A stretch of 64,000 bases of DNA from Isochrysis galbana (lineage: Eukaryota; Haptophyta; Isochrysidales; Isochrysidaceae). Position numbers and translations under genes: made by a program. The notes beneath the pieces are model-generated. The model saw only the letters and a program-made list of their open reading frames with translations. It did not search any database and was not told the DNA's origin. Numbering within the stretch: position 1 is the stretch's first letter; the number at the start of each line of letters is the position of its first letter. This document shows positions 9,795 to 19,529 of the stretch, piece by piece. The stretch is from assembly GCA_018136815.1 (NCBI GenBank), contig CM030940.1, forward strand, positions 2,339,915 through 2,403,914, read 5' to 3'.

Positions 9795-10560
9795 TCAAGG
9801 CTGACTTTTGGTGTGTTTATAATCTCGTGATGGCGGTGTGGCCAGGGATTCGACGACAAACTCTGTCTCCTGGTTTGAACGTGACGCCGAGTTTAGACTT
9901 TTGAGAGGCGGAGCGCATTGATTCACGTTGAGCTTCTTGAGTACTTTCGAGGGCAGACCGCCACGACCCGAGAAGCTTCTTATTGAGCTCGGTGGCGTAA
10001 GTGACGGCATCGGACGGAGGCCGAGATGGAAGCAACTCGAGAACAGGAGCAGGGTCAGCAAGTTGAGCAGGAAGACGAAGCTCCCAACCAAACAAGATAC
10101 AAGATAGCCGCGGGTGACTTGGGTACGACGCGACCGGCGGTCGCTCGCATAGACATGAGAAGAAACGGAAGTTGATCGTCCCAATGGGCGCCGCCTTCAT
10201 TGGAGACTCGAGTCATCGTGAGGAGAGTTTGTTGAGCTCTTTCCACTAGCCCTACGCCTTCGTGGCGTAAAGGCTTCAGTAGTGCTCAAGTCCGTGCCGA
10301 TCGCTTTGAGAATTAGGTCCACCAATCGAGAGCAAAGATTCGAGCCGGCGTCGGTCCGAAGTTGGCGAGGGACTCCATAACGAGATACGATGAGACGCAT
10401 GAAGACGTCTAGACATTTCGCGGACGAGGGATTTTCGTTGCAAGGCTCGGCTTCATTCAATCCAACGAGAGAGAGAATAGACGAAAACAATCAACTTGTC
10501 AAAACCGGAGCGGCCGGCTACGAAATCTTGGGTATTCGCCATACACGATATATAAACAAG
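9795..10560 (-). pseudogene. Ty3/gypsy-type integrase remnant
   Basis: Three minus-strand frames together give an integrase core and tail. They are IVSRYGVPRQLRTDAGSN with the second catalytic Asp, LVDLILKAIGTDLSTTEAF, then ERAQQTLLTMTR followed by LPFLLMSMRATAGRVVPKSP, then YATELNKKLLGSWRSALEST and KFKPGDRV-like TFKPGDRVCRRIPG. The order and wording are those of chromovirus-like Ty3/gypsy integrases. The frame changes at least twice, the first Asp and the Glu are not preserved in recognisable context, and no reverse transcriptase is adjacent. It is dead. Confidence 0.85.
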
Positions 10561-10614
10561 GAGATTACAATTTGCGAGGTAGATCTTCAATGAAGATCTC
10601 AAGATCTCTTAGAT

Positions 10615-11231
10615 AAACTATTGTTATAGTTTGAACTATGGAGCGTGCCGCGACCGCTCCCGAGCCCCAGGCGACCCTCGCCACCGCGCCCCGCCTGGGA
10701 CGCCCCACGCCGCCCGAGGCGGCTTGTCAGAAAGCCCTCTCAGAGCCCATCCAACCCATCCAAACCACACCCGCGCAAGCGCGCGGGGTGGCGAGCACTG
10801 GCACCGAACAGGTTGCCACCATGGCTCTGCGCATCGTGCAGGGGGTCTTTGAGGCCCCCTCCTACAGTAATCAATTTGATCTTTTTCTCCTGCGGCGGCG
10901 CGCGATGGCGGCCGCAGCGATGGTCGCTGGCCTCGCCAGTACGCGCGCGAGAGGCTGGCAGCAGATGGCAGCAGGGGCGAGGTGGAGGGCGCAGTCGACG
11001 CCGTGCGATCGCGCAGGGCTCTGTACTGCCTGTCCGGGGGTAACCGTGCCCGGGGAACGCAGGCGCGCGTCGCACAGCGCGACCTGTGGTGCACTTTTGT
11101 GGTCGACGTCAGACGTCAATTTCGCACGAGCGCGAAAACGTTTTTGGGTCTGTGTGTCGAATGGCGTCGAAAATGTGCATATTTCTTATAAGATTCTGCC
11201 TAATATACCCATTTCCAGGGTAATTCCCTAA
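10615..11231 (+). other. Palindrome plus MERAATAP reading frame, copy 3
   Basis: AAACTATTGTTATAGTTT (10615-10632) is followed by ATG 10638. The frame begins MERAATAPEPQATLATAPRL, then GRPTPPEA, and remains open for 197 codons, but downstream it bears no resemblance to the other two copies. The last part runs into the duplicated block at 11086, so the true extent is probably shorter. Protein status is uncertain. Confidence 0.35.
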
Positions 11232-11403
11232 AAATCGCGTGAAAAAACCTCAATCTTGACTTGGTGAATTTTCACCCTTAGAAGTTAAAAGGCGCGTGTT
11301 TGACCGCCCTAATAATACGCGCAAAACGCCTATTTTAACAGTAGAAGCACAGTTACAATGGTGAAATCGTCATTTTAAGCCTAGAAGTGGTTTGTATCCT
11401 GGT

Positions 11404-11483
11404 CTGGGGCTCCCCCAGATACAGTAGATACAGCTGTATCTGGCCCCTCCCCCAGATACAGTATCCTGTATCTCCCATCTAGG
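11404..11483. repeat. GATACAG/CTGTATC repeat cluster, left copy
   Basis: Words CAGATACAG, TAGATACAGCTGTATCTGG and CAGATACAGTATCCTGTATC form a self-complementary cluster ending TCCCATCTAGG. That ending matches the terminus of the MITEs at 35210 and 58310. No matching left terminus or target duplication is visible. The right copy ends at 19610. Confidence 0.55.
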
Positions 11484-11768
11484 CACCCACCGCCAGAAGC
11501 ACGAGTGTAATTACCTTCCGTTCGACGTCTTGTCCGGCCCCTCATACATGTGTCGTCTCATGGACGCTGTGCTATAGGGGGGGGGTGTAGAAGATAAAGC
11601 GAAGCAATCGTAGTGGATACTTCACGTAAAACGTACAGAAAACGACGTTGCACAGGTGACAGGTGAGCATTAACTGCCGGCAAACAAAGGTAGTGTTAAA
11701 CACAAAAATAGCTCGCCTCCGGCGCTCTCCGACGGGCCTCGCCGTCCCGACGCTGCGCCGCAGTGGCG

Positions 11769-12629
11769 ATGCGGCTCCTCTCGCGCTCCTTCGCGCTCCG
11801 CTCTCTGCTCGCTGCGAGCCTTGCCGAATTGGGCTGGCAGGGGCGCGAGGCGGCAGCGGTACCGCTACAGCTCGCCGACACCCTCAACGAGGGCCGCGTC
11901 CCCGGGATTGGCGGTGGGAGTGATCTGCTGGCGGATCGGCTCAAAGCAACGGATGTGTTGTATCCGCCCGCTGTGCTGGGAGAGTGGCGGGTCTCTCGGA
12001 TGGTGAGCAGTGTGGAGGGTGATGTTGGTCAGGCGGAGACTGCGTGGAGGGCGCTCGGCGGCGCTGGTGACTTCCGCAAGCCAGAGGCACACCTCACACG
12101 ATTTGTGCGCTCACCGAGGGGCCAGGTTGGAGTCGTCACCGATCGCGGCTTTGAGTACGCTCAGCGCTCTGGCTCAGCGGTCGAGTGGGTCGTCTCTCAG
12201 CCAGACGAGCTGCAGGCTGGCCCGGTCACACTCAGTGTCGTGCAGCGCGAGATTGAGCCGTTCCAACCCGAGCCCCCCTACGGATTTGGAACGACTGAGT
12301 TGTATCGAATTTCCTCACCTGCTGGCGGGCTGCTCGGCAGCGGCCTCAACGTGCAGCGCGCGGTCAAGGTCGCAAGGCGCTACCGGCCTGGAGACGACGG
12401 CATCGACATACTGGAGATTGTCAAAACATATCGAGTCATGGACGGTATCGCAGGGACGGAGATGCCAACCTCAACGACCAAGTCAAGGCTCAAGTTGCAA
12501 AGAGTGAAGCAGCTGCGGAGGAGACGCGCTGAGTGTTGTGCGGCGGCGGTTGTGTGTGCAGCTGTATTATCTTCACCAGAGGGTGGTGAGCTAGCAGTGA
12601 AACCAAGTGTGATATTTAGCATACGATAA
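11769..12629 (+). CDS. Conserved possibly plastid-targeted protein, left copy with altered C-terminus
   Basis: The ATG at 11769 begins MRLLSRSFALRSLLAASLAE, a plausible targeting leader. The mature part has LADRLKATDVLYPPAVLGEW, GVVTDRGFEYAQRSG, IEPFQPEPPYGFGTTELY, KVARRYRPGDDGIDILEIVK and TEMPTSTTKSRLKL. This organisation resembles a conserved chloroplast/cyanobacterial protein family (DUF6816-like in my reading, not verified). Compared with the right copy a net one-base loss after KLQR shifts the frame and replaces the six-residue ANAAAEETR-type end by a 36-residue tail. One K/E change also distinguishes them. This copy may be the derived one. Confidence 0.65.
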   Translation: MRLLSRSFALRSLLAASLAELGWQGREAAAVPLQLADTLNEGRVPGIGGGSDLLADRLKATDVLYPPAVLGEWRVSRMVSSVEGDVGQAETAWRALGGAGDFRKPEAHLTRFVRSPRGQVGVVTDRGFEYAQRSGSAVEWVVSQPDELQAGPVTLSVVQREIEPFQPEPPYGFGTTELYRISSPAGGLLGSGLNVQRAVKVARRYRPGDDGIDILEIVKTYRVMDGIAGTEMPTSTTKSRLKLQRVKQLRRRRAECCAAAVVCAAVLSSPEGGELAVKPSVIFSIR

Positions 12630-12654
12630 ATGACAACCTACTCTCATAATAAGT

Positions 12655-13600
12655 GGGGGTCAATGGGGGCCTCACGCCCCCCTCACTCCTCACTCCATCG
12701 CGGACACCCATTGGAATGGGCACGCACAATCAACCCCAGCCCCTGCCCTCTGTATGCCGCGCATTCTTCCGTGGTGTATATATCCCCCGTATCCAACTAA
12801 TCTTATGATTGGTCGCCATGGAGGGGGGCCTCGCGCCCCCCCCACTCTCTCGACTCACCTCGTGGGGGGATGGGGGGCGAGAACCATCCACCCCCCTGCG
12901 CTGCCTCTTGGCATGTAGGGGGGACTCACCCAGACTGCCTAGACTCTCCCTGAGAGTCGGGCACAGATCGCACGCCCTGGCCCGCGTTCGTTGGGGCCTG
13001 CTTCTCGCTCTGACCAACCCCTCCTCCCCCTGGGCCCCCCTGATCAGGAGCCCCCAGCCAGCTCCTGTCGACCGGCAGGGGCTCGAGAGCGCCAGCGAGG
13101 GAGAGGCAGGAGGGGCCAGGGCCATGCCCCAGCCTCACCTGCCCCCTGAGCTGTGCTCCCAGGCCCCTGCAGGCCTCCTGCCTCCTGGGGACCTGGAGAG
13201 GGGCCGCAGGCGCGCGCCATGGGCTAGAGCCGCAGGGAAGAGAGGATGAAGAGGGAAGAGGGAGGGGAGGGGGGAGTGGCAGCTCTCCCCTCCGGCGTTT
13301 ACGTGTCTTCTCGCCCCGTTTGGGTAAGAGAAGACAGGGGCACCAGAACCAGGAGGGAAGGGCCGCGGCTCGCCACGGCCACTTGCCTCGGCGAGAGAGA
13401 TTATAGCGCTTTTGGGCTCTCATTCACGAGTGCCCCCCCCCCCCCTGCGTTATTTTTACCCGAAAGGGGTTTCCCCCCAGCGGGGACTCGAGGAGAGGAC
13501 GTGCTAGGGTGCGCAGGGTCGGTGCTTGCACTGGGGGGAGGAGGACAAATATCGAGTGGAGGGGGCAGTGCCCCCTCCCCCCGGTAGCACTCGGACATCT
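12655..13600. repeat. GC-rich repeat tract with GGGGGC-GCCCCC hairpins
   Basis: No gene. The segment 12645-12690 (AAGTGGGGGTCAATGGGGGC-CTCACGCCCCC) and the segment 12815-13235 both match the start of the retroposon at 13854. Shared internal words include CAGCGAGGGAGAGGCAGG and GCCCCCTGAGCTG. Open frames here on both strands are low-complexity artefacts. A C12 run lies at 13433. Confidence 0.55.
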
Positions 13601-13752
13601 GACTCGTCAGGCATGGCGGGATTCCGAGACGGAAAAGTTGTGTCCAATTAGCTAGTGGGGTTGGCTTAATTATTTTAATTATCCCCCGTATCCGGGTTAA
13701 TGGTATTATGCACGATAACCGTCTGTAGAGACTCCCACTTAGCCCTATGTGA

Positions 13753-14890
13753 ATGGTGCAACGCCGGGGCTTTATGAAGATAGTTATGCCATATTGGGGA
13801 GCCCTGGGACCCTTCCCGCGTGTTGGTTTCTCTAAGGTACTTAATCCGCCTGACAACTAAGTTTATACTTGGTTCGCCCATGGGGGGGCACGAGCCCCCC
13901 CCCTCTCTCCACTCCTCCCCTGCCGTGGGGGAGGAACCACCCATCCTCCTGGCATGCCTGATGGCTTGCCAGGAGGCCACTGCCCTGCTGACCCACTCTC
14001 CCACTAACAGTGTTACTAACAGGCACGCCTGGATCGCTCGTCCTGGCCCCTCGTGGCCAGCCCATCGCTCCAACCCCCCCTCCCCCATTGGTCGACAGGC
14101 AGACAGGTGCAGATTGGGGGCCCCAGAGGCTCAGGATCGCCAGCGAGGGAGAGGCAGGGGAGCAGGGGAGGCCAGGGCCCAGCCCCAGCCTCCTCTACCC
14201 CCTGAGCTGGCCTCCAGGAGGCAGGGGAGGCCAAGGCCCAGCCCCAGCCTCCTCTGCCCCCTAAGCTGGCCTCAAGGAGCCTCCAGGGGTCGCTAGCAGG
14301 CAGCTGCAGGCCTGGAGCAGGCACGCCATCGCGCGTGCCGCAGGAGAGAGGAGAGGGAGCGCGGAGAAGGGGGTGGGCGGAGCGAGAGCTCCGCCCGCCG
14401 AAAAATAGGTAAGTCCCGCACCTGTTTACAGGAGAAGTCGGGACTTAGGACGCCGCCAGCCCGGTAGGCGTAGGAGGAGAAGGGGGGAACGGACCACCTG
14501 GGGGGGCGCGGGCCACCGGACCATATCTAAGCCCTTTTCCCCTATCCCCCTAGTAGTGCACGGGGGGAGTCGCCTGATGGCGGGGGGGAAGGGCCGGGGG
14601 AGTGGGGGTGTAGAAAGTTTTGCTGCGTGAGTAGAAAGTAGAGGGTCCACTGCCGCGTGTGCGGTGAGACTATTAAGAAATTAATTAAAAATCCGCCTGA
14701 AATTTTCGAGAGCTTGCTTCCAAAAAGCCGGAAGCCTGTTGCTTCCGCTAGTGCTAGCCGTGAGCAACAAACATATCAGGAAGAGGATAAGCCCTCTTTA
14801 CACAGTGGACAAAGATTTCAACCTAGAAACAACGGAAGACCTCTTGCAGGCGGCGAGAGGTCTGGATATACGAAACATCACCTAGGATAG
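13753..14890 (+). pseudogene. Small reading frame split by a retroposon
   Basis: ATG 13753 opens MVQRRGFMKIVMPYWGALGP, continuing to PRVGFSKVLNPPE at 13853. Removing 13854-14700 (the retroposon and one copy of its 11-bp duplication) continues the same frame as IFESLLPKSRKPVAS to a stop at 14890, 96 residues in total. Precise in-frame restoration supports a real former coding or ORF-like sequence. I do not recognise the protein; the Ser/Gln-rich end resembles retroelement Gag tails only vaguely. Confidence 0.5.
13854..14689 (-). mobile_element. GC-rich retroposon, 836 bp, 11-bp target duplication
   Basis: Flanked by AATCCGCCTGA at 13843-13853 and 14690-14700. On the plus strand it reads CAACTAAGTTTATACTTGG, then a GGGGGGGCACGAGCCCCCCC hairpin, a GC-rich body, and AGACTATTAAGAAATTAATT. 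An inverted copy with its own 16-bp duplication is at 18561-19318, and truncated relatives lie at 43996 and 49208. Both truncated copies keep the CAACTAAG end, so that end is probably the 3' end and the element reads on the minus strand. No protein is encoded. Confidence 0.8.
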
Positions 14891-15360
14891 TTAAACTACT
14901 TTGGTAGGAACTCAGCGGATATCAAGAAAGATCATACGAGGTGAAAGATAGGGAAATGCAAGCCAAAGCTAGAGCAAAGGAGAAGACACAGTCTCCCGCC
15001 CCCTTCTCTCCGACTCCTGGCCGAAGCAGCGCGCGCGGCCTCCCCGAAACCAGCTTCTCCGCTAAAGATAGAACTGGGGAAGGGGAAAGGGGTTGACAGG
15101 GGTTAGGGGTGGGTAGTAGGAAGGTTCATCAGCACTCTGCCTCACGCCGCACTTGTAGTGGGGAATTTTAAGAAGATTTTTTTAAGAATGAATGACAAGT
15201 CAGTGCAAGGGGCGCTTCTCGGCGCCCAAAAAGTAGCCCCTCTGGGCCACCTTGCCCTTCTTGGCCATACGATCGCGTTCAGCCGACTCGTCCCACGCCA
15301 ACTCCGCCCCCCCCCCCCCCCCGGTAAAAAGTCAAAACCTGTAGAACCACCTTAAATGTG
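14891..15360. other. No gene seen
   Basis: Unclassified sequence between the split frame and the lectin gene's 3' end. It includes a C16 run at 15307-15322. GGCGCTTCTCGGCGCC (15211-15226) is a short stem-loop. No coding signal. Confidence 0.4.
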
Positions 15361-15369
15361 CTCGCTTAC

Positions 15370-17808
15370 TCAAAGAAAAACGGAGTCTGGCGACTTATTT
15401 TGGCCAGCAGTGACGGAGTCTGGCGACTTATTTTTGCTAGCAGGAAAGGAGTTTGGCGACTCATTTCCGCCAGTAGTAACATTTCCCGTCTCTTGTGCGG
15501 AGGAGTCTTTGGCCATTCGCATTTGCTTGCGTCGACAGTAGATGATAAGGAAGACAAGCGCGATGATCACGGCACATGTTGCAACCCCCACCCCAATCGC
15601 CGCGGCCACCGGAAAACTAGCATCTTGGTTGTCGTTGTTCTCTGGAGATGGCAGTAAATCGCTTGCAGGGACGAGTGCCGCAACACTAAACTGAACGGTT
15701 GATTTCGTTGACTGTGAAAGGATGCTGTCCCCGAAGATATCCCTTAGGGGAGAGTCGGCCCCTTGTGACTCCAAGAGCATATTTGCAGCACTGGCAACAG
15801 CAAGTGCAAGATCTCGATCATCGTCCTCGATCTCAGGCACAGTGATGACTACGCCGATTCGGATTGACCCGGCAATGGCACTAACGGCGATGTGGCAATC
15901 AGGTGTGTAACAATCAAGAGCAGAAGCAAGCTGTACCCGAATCGCCCTACCCCGCTCATTTGTGAACGTCTCAATTCCTTCGTCGACCGTCACTTCAAAC
16001 GAAATGACGCTTGCTTGAACTTCTGTCATCCCGATCGGTGGCGGTGGCTTCAGCGGCGGCGGCAACGCCGGCGGAGGCGGCAAGGAAGGCGATGGTGGGG
16101 GCACTTGGCAGACGGAGCTTTCACACAAGCATGGTGTCCCCTCGTAGCAAGGACCATGCACGTTGCCGGGATCTAAATGGAAGCCCGGAAGGCAACATGG
16201 AGGCGCGAACCGGCCTTGTGTTGCGATGATATTCTTAGTCAATACCGTTGCACTGCCGCATTGGTCCTCGACATCGAATATGAATTGCCATAGCACTCCG
16301 GCTCCCATAAAATTGTCTATTGTCGTTGTCGTTTCAGTGGTTTGAATAGCTTCCGTTGCTAAGGAGGCCATCTGCTGCGTCCCAACGTTGGAGTAAGATG
16401 AAGATGTAGACTGGCTTGTCGATGATGTTGATTCAATGCCAAAGGAGAAAGCACCATACCCAATGCCCGCCTCGGCGGAAGAAGAGGAAGACGTCGACAC
16501 CCCTTCGGAAATCGTTGACGAAACAGACGAGATCCATTCTTGGCTCGTCTGCTCCTCATGGCTCGTGATCGTCCCAATCTCCTCAGTGTATTGGGTGAAT
16601 CCATCAAAGGTGCCTGCATTGAAAGATTTTAAGAAAGCCCAACGGCCTGTCACCTGCGTTGCCCGCGAACAATCACGAGATATGGCCATCCACATAAGCC
16701 GTGATCTGTAGGTCTTCGAGCCAGCCCAGCTATTGATCTTGATCTCAAACCCTGTGGTTGCCACATTTCCTATCTCTGTGGACAGGCGCGTGTTTTCTCT
16801 AACTTCTTCATCCACGAGAGCAAGGGCAACGGATACCCTCGGGACACTTGTAAACGGGATTGGGAACGGTACCCACACGGTCTCCATGGAGGATAATGAT
16901 GCAATCGGTGTTCCCCACCAGGATTTCTCCCACGCACCGAGCTGGCATGTTGATGCATCGATGGAAGTGCACCAAATTAGCTCGAATCCCGAAAGGCGTG
17001 AGTCCGCCCAAGGGCCGATGTCCACCCGAAATCCTGTGTGCGTTACGTCATAGATGGATGAAAACACGCGATGATTGGGCGGATCCCTGTTGAACCAAGC
17101 CGTGTCGAATCCGGCAAATGCGACCTGCACGCTCGGAATCACCGGATATGCTGCTGGAAAGCGAATCCAGAATTTACCCCGAGTGTCAACATCTCGAGGT
17201 TCATCTCCAGCTGCTGGGGGATGTACCAAGCTGTCTACGTTGTTCATTGCAGGATCGAACGATCGCCAGCCGATCGACTGCGACTGACAAGGTGATCCGT
17301 CGACGAAGGCGTGCCAGGTGATGTACCCGCGCCAGAGCCCGGTGTCTGCCCATGTGTAGATGTCGTACGTGAAGCCAAAGGGCGTTGCTTCCCTGAGCCG
17401 GGCTTGAATGCGTAGAGAAGCCCCTACCTGGTGGTCAAGGCCATGGAGCGCTAGGGTGACGCTAGGCACTTCCGCAAATGGACGCGGAAAGGACACCTCT
17501 GCGATCCTGGCCCCGCCAACCAACATGTCCGTGAAGCGGATCATTTGCATTCCAGTCTGCTGCACTTCGTAAGTTGATGCCAATGCTCTAGCACTCCCGC
17601 TTTCGCCACGGGAGGAGAGTATGGCTCGATCGTTCTGCGGTACTGCGATCGACGGCGTGGTGCGGGCCGTGGTGTTTCCAGTTGCGCGCGCGCCCGGCAT
17701 GAGCAGATCGATGGTGACGCAGACGATGATGGTCGCTGCGCGCATCCCGCCCGCAGTCAGGCAAGGGCGCCTCGCGCACGGGGGCCGGCCTTCCCCTGGG
17801 TGAGACAT
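15370..17808 (-). CDS. Membrane-anchored protein with three H-type lectin-like domains
   Basis: One uninterrupted 812-codon frame. The likely start is Met22 (17745), which begins a signal peptide MRAATIIVCVTIDLLMPGAR. Three repeats of about 90 residues follow (about 85-170, 205-290, 310-395). Each has an F-x-x-PF/Y-x-x-(V/I)PSV start and a T-GF-(T/R/E)-(Y/V/I)-W-A-(D/G) motif, as in H-type lectin domains, which bind sugars as trimers. A Ser/Thr-rich region and a Cys-rich segment (CCLPGFHLDPG, CLCESSVC) lead into a proline linker. Next come a 120-residue globular part, a transmembrane helix (AAAIGVGVATCAVIIALVFL), a basic stop-transfer, and a tail with three near repeats of NKSPDSVTAG. It is probably a cell-surface carbohydrate-binding protein. 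Confidence 0.7.
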   Translation of the reverse strand: MSHPGEGRPPCARRPCLTAGGMRAATIIVCVTIDLLMPGARATGNTTARTTPSIAVPQNDRAILSSRGESGSARALASTYEVQQTGMQMIRFTDMLVGGARIAEVSFPRPFAEVPSVTLALHGLDHQVGASLRIQARLREATPFGFTYDIYTWADTGLWRGYITWHAFVDGSPCQSQSIGWRSFDPAMNNVDSLVHPPAAGDEPRDVDTRGKFWIRFPAAYPVIPSVQVAFAGFDTAWFNRDPPNHRVFSSIYDVTHTGFRVDIGPWADSRLSGFELIWCTSIDASTCQLGAWEKSWWGTPIASLSSMETVWVPFPIPFTSVPRVSVALALVDEEVRENTRLSTEIGNVATTGFEIKINSWAGSKTYRSRLMWMAISRDCSRATQVTGRWAFLKSFNAGTFDGFTQYTEEIGTITSHEEQTSQEWISSVSSTISEGVSTSSSSSAEAGIGYGAFSFGIESTSSTSQSTSSSYSNVGTQQMASLATEAIQTTETTTTIDNFMGAGVLWQFIFDVEDQCGSATVLTKNIIATQGRFAPPCCLPGFHLDPGNVHGPCYEGTPCLCESSVCQVPPPSPSLPPPPALPPPLKPPPPIGMTEVQASVISFEVTVDEGIETFTNERGRAIRVQLASALDCYTPDCHIAVSAIAGSIRIGVVITVPEIEDDDRDLALAVASAANMLLESQGADSPLRDIFGDSILSQSTKSTVQFSVAALVPASDLLPSPENNDNQDASFPVAAAIGVGVATCAVIIALVFLIIYCRRKQMRMAKDSSAQETGNVTTGGNESPNSFPASKNKSPDSVTAGQNKSPDSVFL

Positions 17809-18339
17809 CCCCAGTTGGTACGCCCGGGCGCCCTCGACCTAGATAGAGCCTCTCAGCCCTCGATTCGCCGTGTCCGGTCCCGGGCCAAGACTATGATGTT
17901 TCTCACGCGGCCACGAGCGCGCGTCCTTCTCCCCCCCCCCCCCCACCCCACCCCCCTTCTCTCTATCTGGGGACGATCGGTGTTGGTGGGTTGGTGAGGC
18001 TGGGGGGAGGGCCGCCGACTGCCGAGAGACAGCCCATCTGTTTACGTTAATGTTCTTAAAATATGATCTAATAAAACACCCGGTCCCAGGGGGTGCCCCC
18101 AGGGGTTCCACCCGCAATCCGCGCCCAGAGTTCCCCCGCGGAAAGAGTGAACGCACGGCGTGCACCTTCATAGGAGAAAAAGTTGTTATGCGCACGCACG
18201 GCGTCCCCGCGTCCCCGCCGAGGGCAGGCGCACGCATCTGTCCCATGAGAAACTTTCCTACGGCCACGTTGAGATTAAAGTTGTATTGCCTGTTTACGTA
18301 AGTGTGCGCCTTGGGCACCATCCTGTTGTCTCCGGTGTC
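17809..18339. other. Upstream region of the lectin gene, no gene seen
   Basis: Contains a C/A-rich run (17930-17958) and a short stem-loop CCCAGGGGGTGCCCCCAGGG near 18085. The minus-strand frame across it has no recognisable content. Confidence 0.4.
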
Positions 18340-18446
18340 TGTCGCATTCGCGAGCCTCTGAGGCTATTTCTCTATTTTCCGCTCTACCGTTATAACCGCG
18401 ATGGTAAATCATCAATCTTCGTTCTTATGTCTAAGCTTCTACAGGC
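18340..18446 (+). repeat. Shortened LTR-like copy
   Basis: Matches 5495-5588 (TGTCGCATTCGCGAGCCTCTG ... CTTATGTC) and then jumps to AGCTTCTACAGGC, which in the 5.5-kb copy is about 90 bp further on. It abuts the right copy of the duplication at 18447. Confidence 0.5.
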
Positions 18447-18560
18447 GTGGTGCACTTTTGTGGTCGACGTCAATTTCGCACGAGCGCGAAAACGTTTTTG
18501 GGTCTGTATGTCGAATGGCGTCGAAAATATGCATATTTCTTATAAGATTCTGACTAATAT

Positions 18561-19318
18561 ATTAACTTCTTAATAGTCTCACCGCACACGCGGCCATGGA
18601 CCCTCTACTTTCTACTCACGCAGCAAAACTTTCTACACCCCCACAATCCGCCGGCCCATTCCCCCCCCGCCATCGGGCGACTCCCCCCGTGCACTACTAG
18701 GGGGATAGGGGAAAAGGGCTTAGATATGAACGGTGGCCCGCGCCCCCCCCCCCGGTGATCCGTTCTCCCCTTCTCCTCCTACGCCTACCAGGCTGGCGGC
18801 GTCCTTAGTCCCGACTTATCCTGTAAACAGGTGCGGGACTTACATATTTTTCGGTGGGCGGAGCGAGAGCTCCGCCCACCCCCTTCTCCGCGCTCCCTCT
18901 CCTCTCTCCTGCGGCACGCGCGATGGCGTGCCTGCTCCAGGCCTGCAGCTGCTTGCTGGCGACCCCTGGAGGCTCCTGGAGGCCAGCTTAGGGGGCAGAG
19001 GAGGTTGGGGCTGGGCCCTGGCCTCCCCTGCCTCTCCCTCGCTGGCGCTCCTGAGCCTCTGGGGCCCCCAGTCTGCACCTGTCTGCCTGTCGAACAGGGG
19101 GGGAGGGGAGGTTGGAGCGATGGGCTGGCCACGAGGGGCCAGGACGAGCGATCCAGGCATGCCTGTCAGTGGGAGAGTGGGTCAGCAGGGCAGTGGCCTC
19201 CTGGCAAGCCATCAGGCATGCCAGGAGGATGGGTGGTTCCTCCCCCACGGCAGGGGAGGAGTGGAGAGAGAGGGGGGCTCGTGCCCCCCCATGGGCGAAC
19301 CAAGTATAAACTTAGTTG
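18561..19318 (+). mobile_element. GC-rich retroposon, 758 bp, 16-bp target duplication
   Basis: An inverted copy of 13854-14689. It begins ATTAACTTCTTAATAGTCTC and ends CCAAGTATAAACTTAGTTG. Flanks are AGATTCTGACTAATAT (18545-18560) and AGATTCTGCCTAATAT (19319-19334), one mismatch. A long imprecise duplication is typical of target-primed reverse transcription (LINE/SINE type). Confidence 0.85.
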
Positions 19319-19529
19319 AGATTCTGCCTAATATACCCATTTCCAGTGTAATACCCTAAAAATCGCGTGAAAAACCTCAATCTTGACTTGGTGAATTTTC
19401 ACCCTTAGAAGTTAAAAGGCGCGTGTTTGACCGCCCTAATAATACGCGCAAAACGCCTATTTTAACAGTAGAAGCACAGTTATAATGGTGAAATCGTCAT
19501 TTTAAGCCTAGAAGTGGTTTGTATCCTGG

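Larger units (their letters stand above)
11086..12752 (+). repeat. Left copy of a 1.66-kb direct duplication
   Basis: Near-identical to 18447-20881 once the 758-bp retroposon and its extra 16-bp duplication in the right copy are removed. Both begin GTGGTGCACTTTTGTGGTCG and end CCCAGCCCCTGCCCTCTGT. Differences are few: a 7-bp repeat near 11108, single bases, and an indel in the gene's 3' end. Confidence 0.9.

Noticed and set aside
16300-16600. A pore-forming toxin domain in the lectin protein's Ser/Thr-rich region
   Set aside because: Ser/Thr alternation alone is not diagnostic and no family motif can be identified; I do not claim toxicity.
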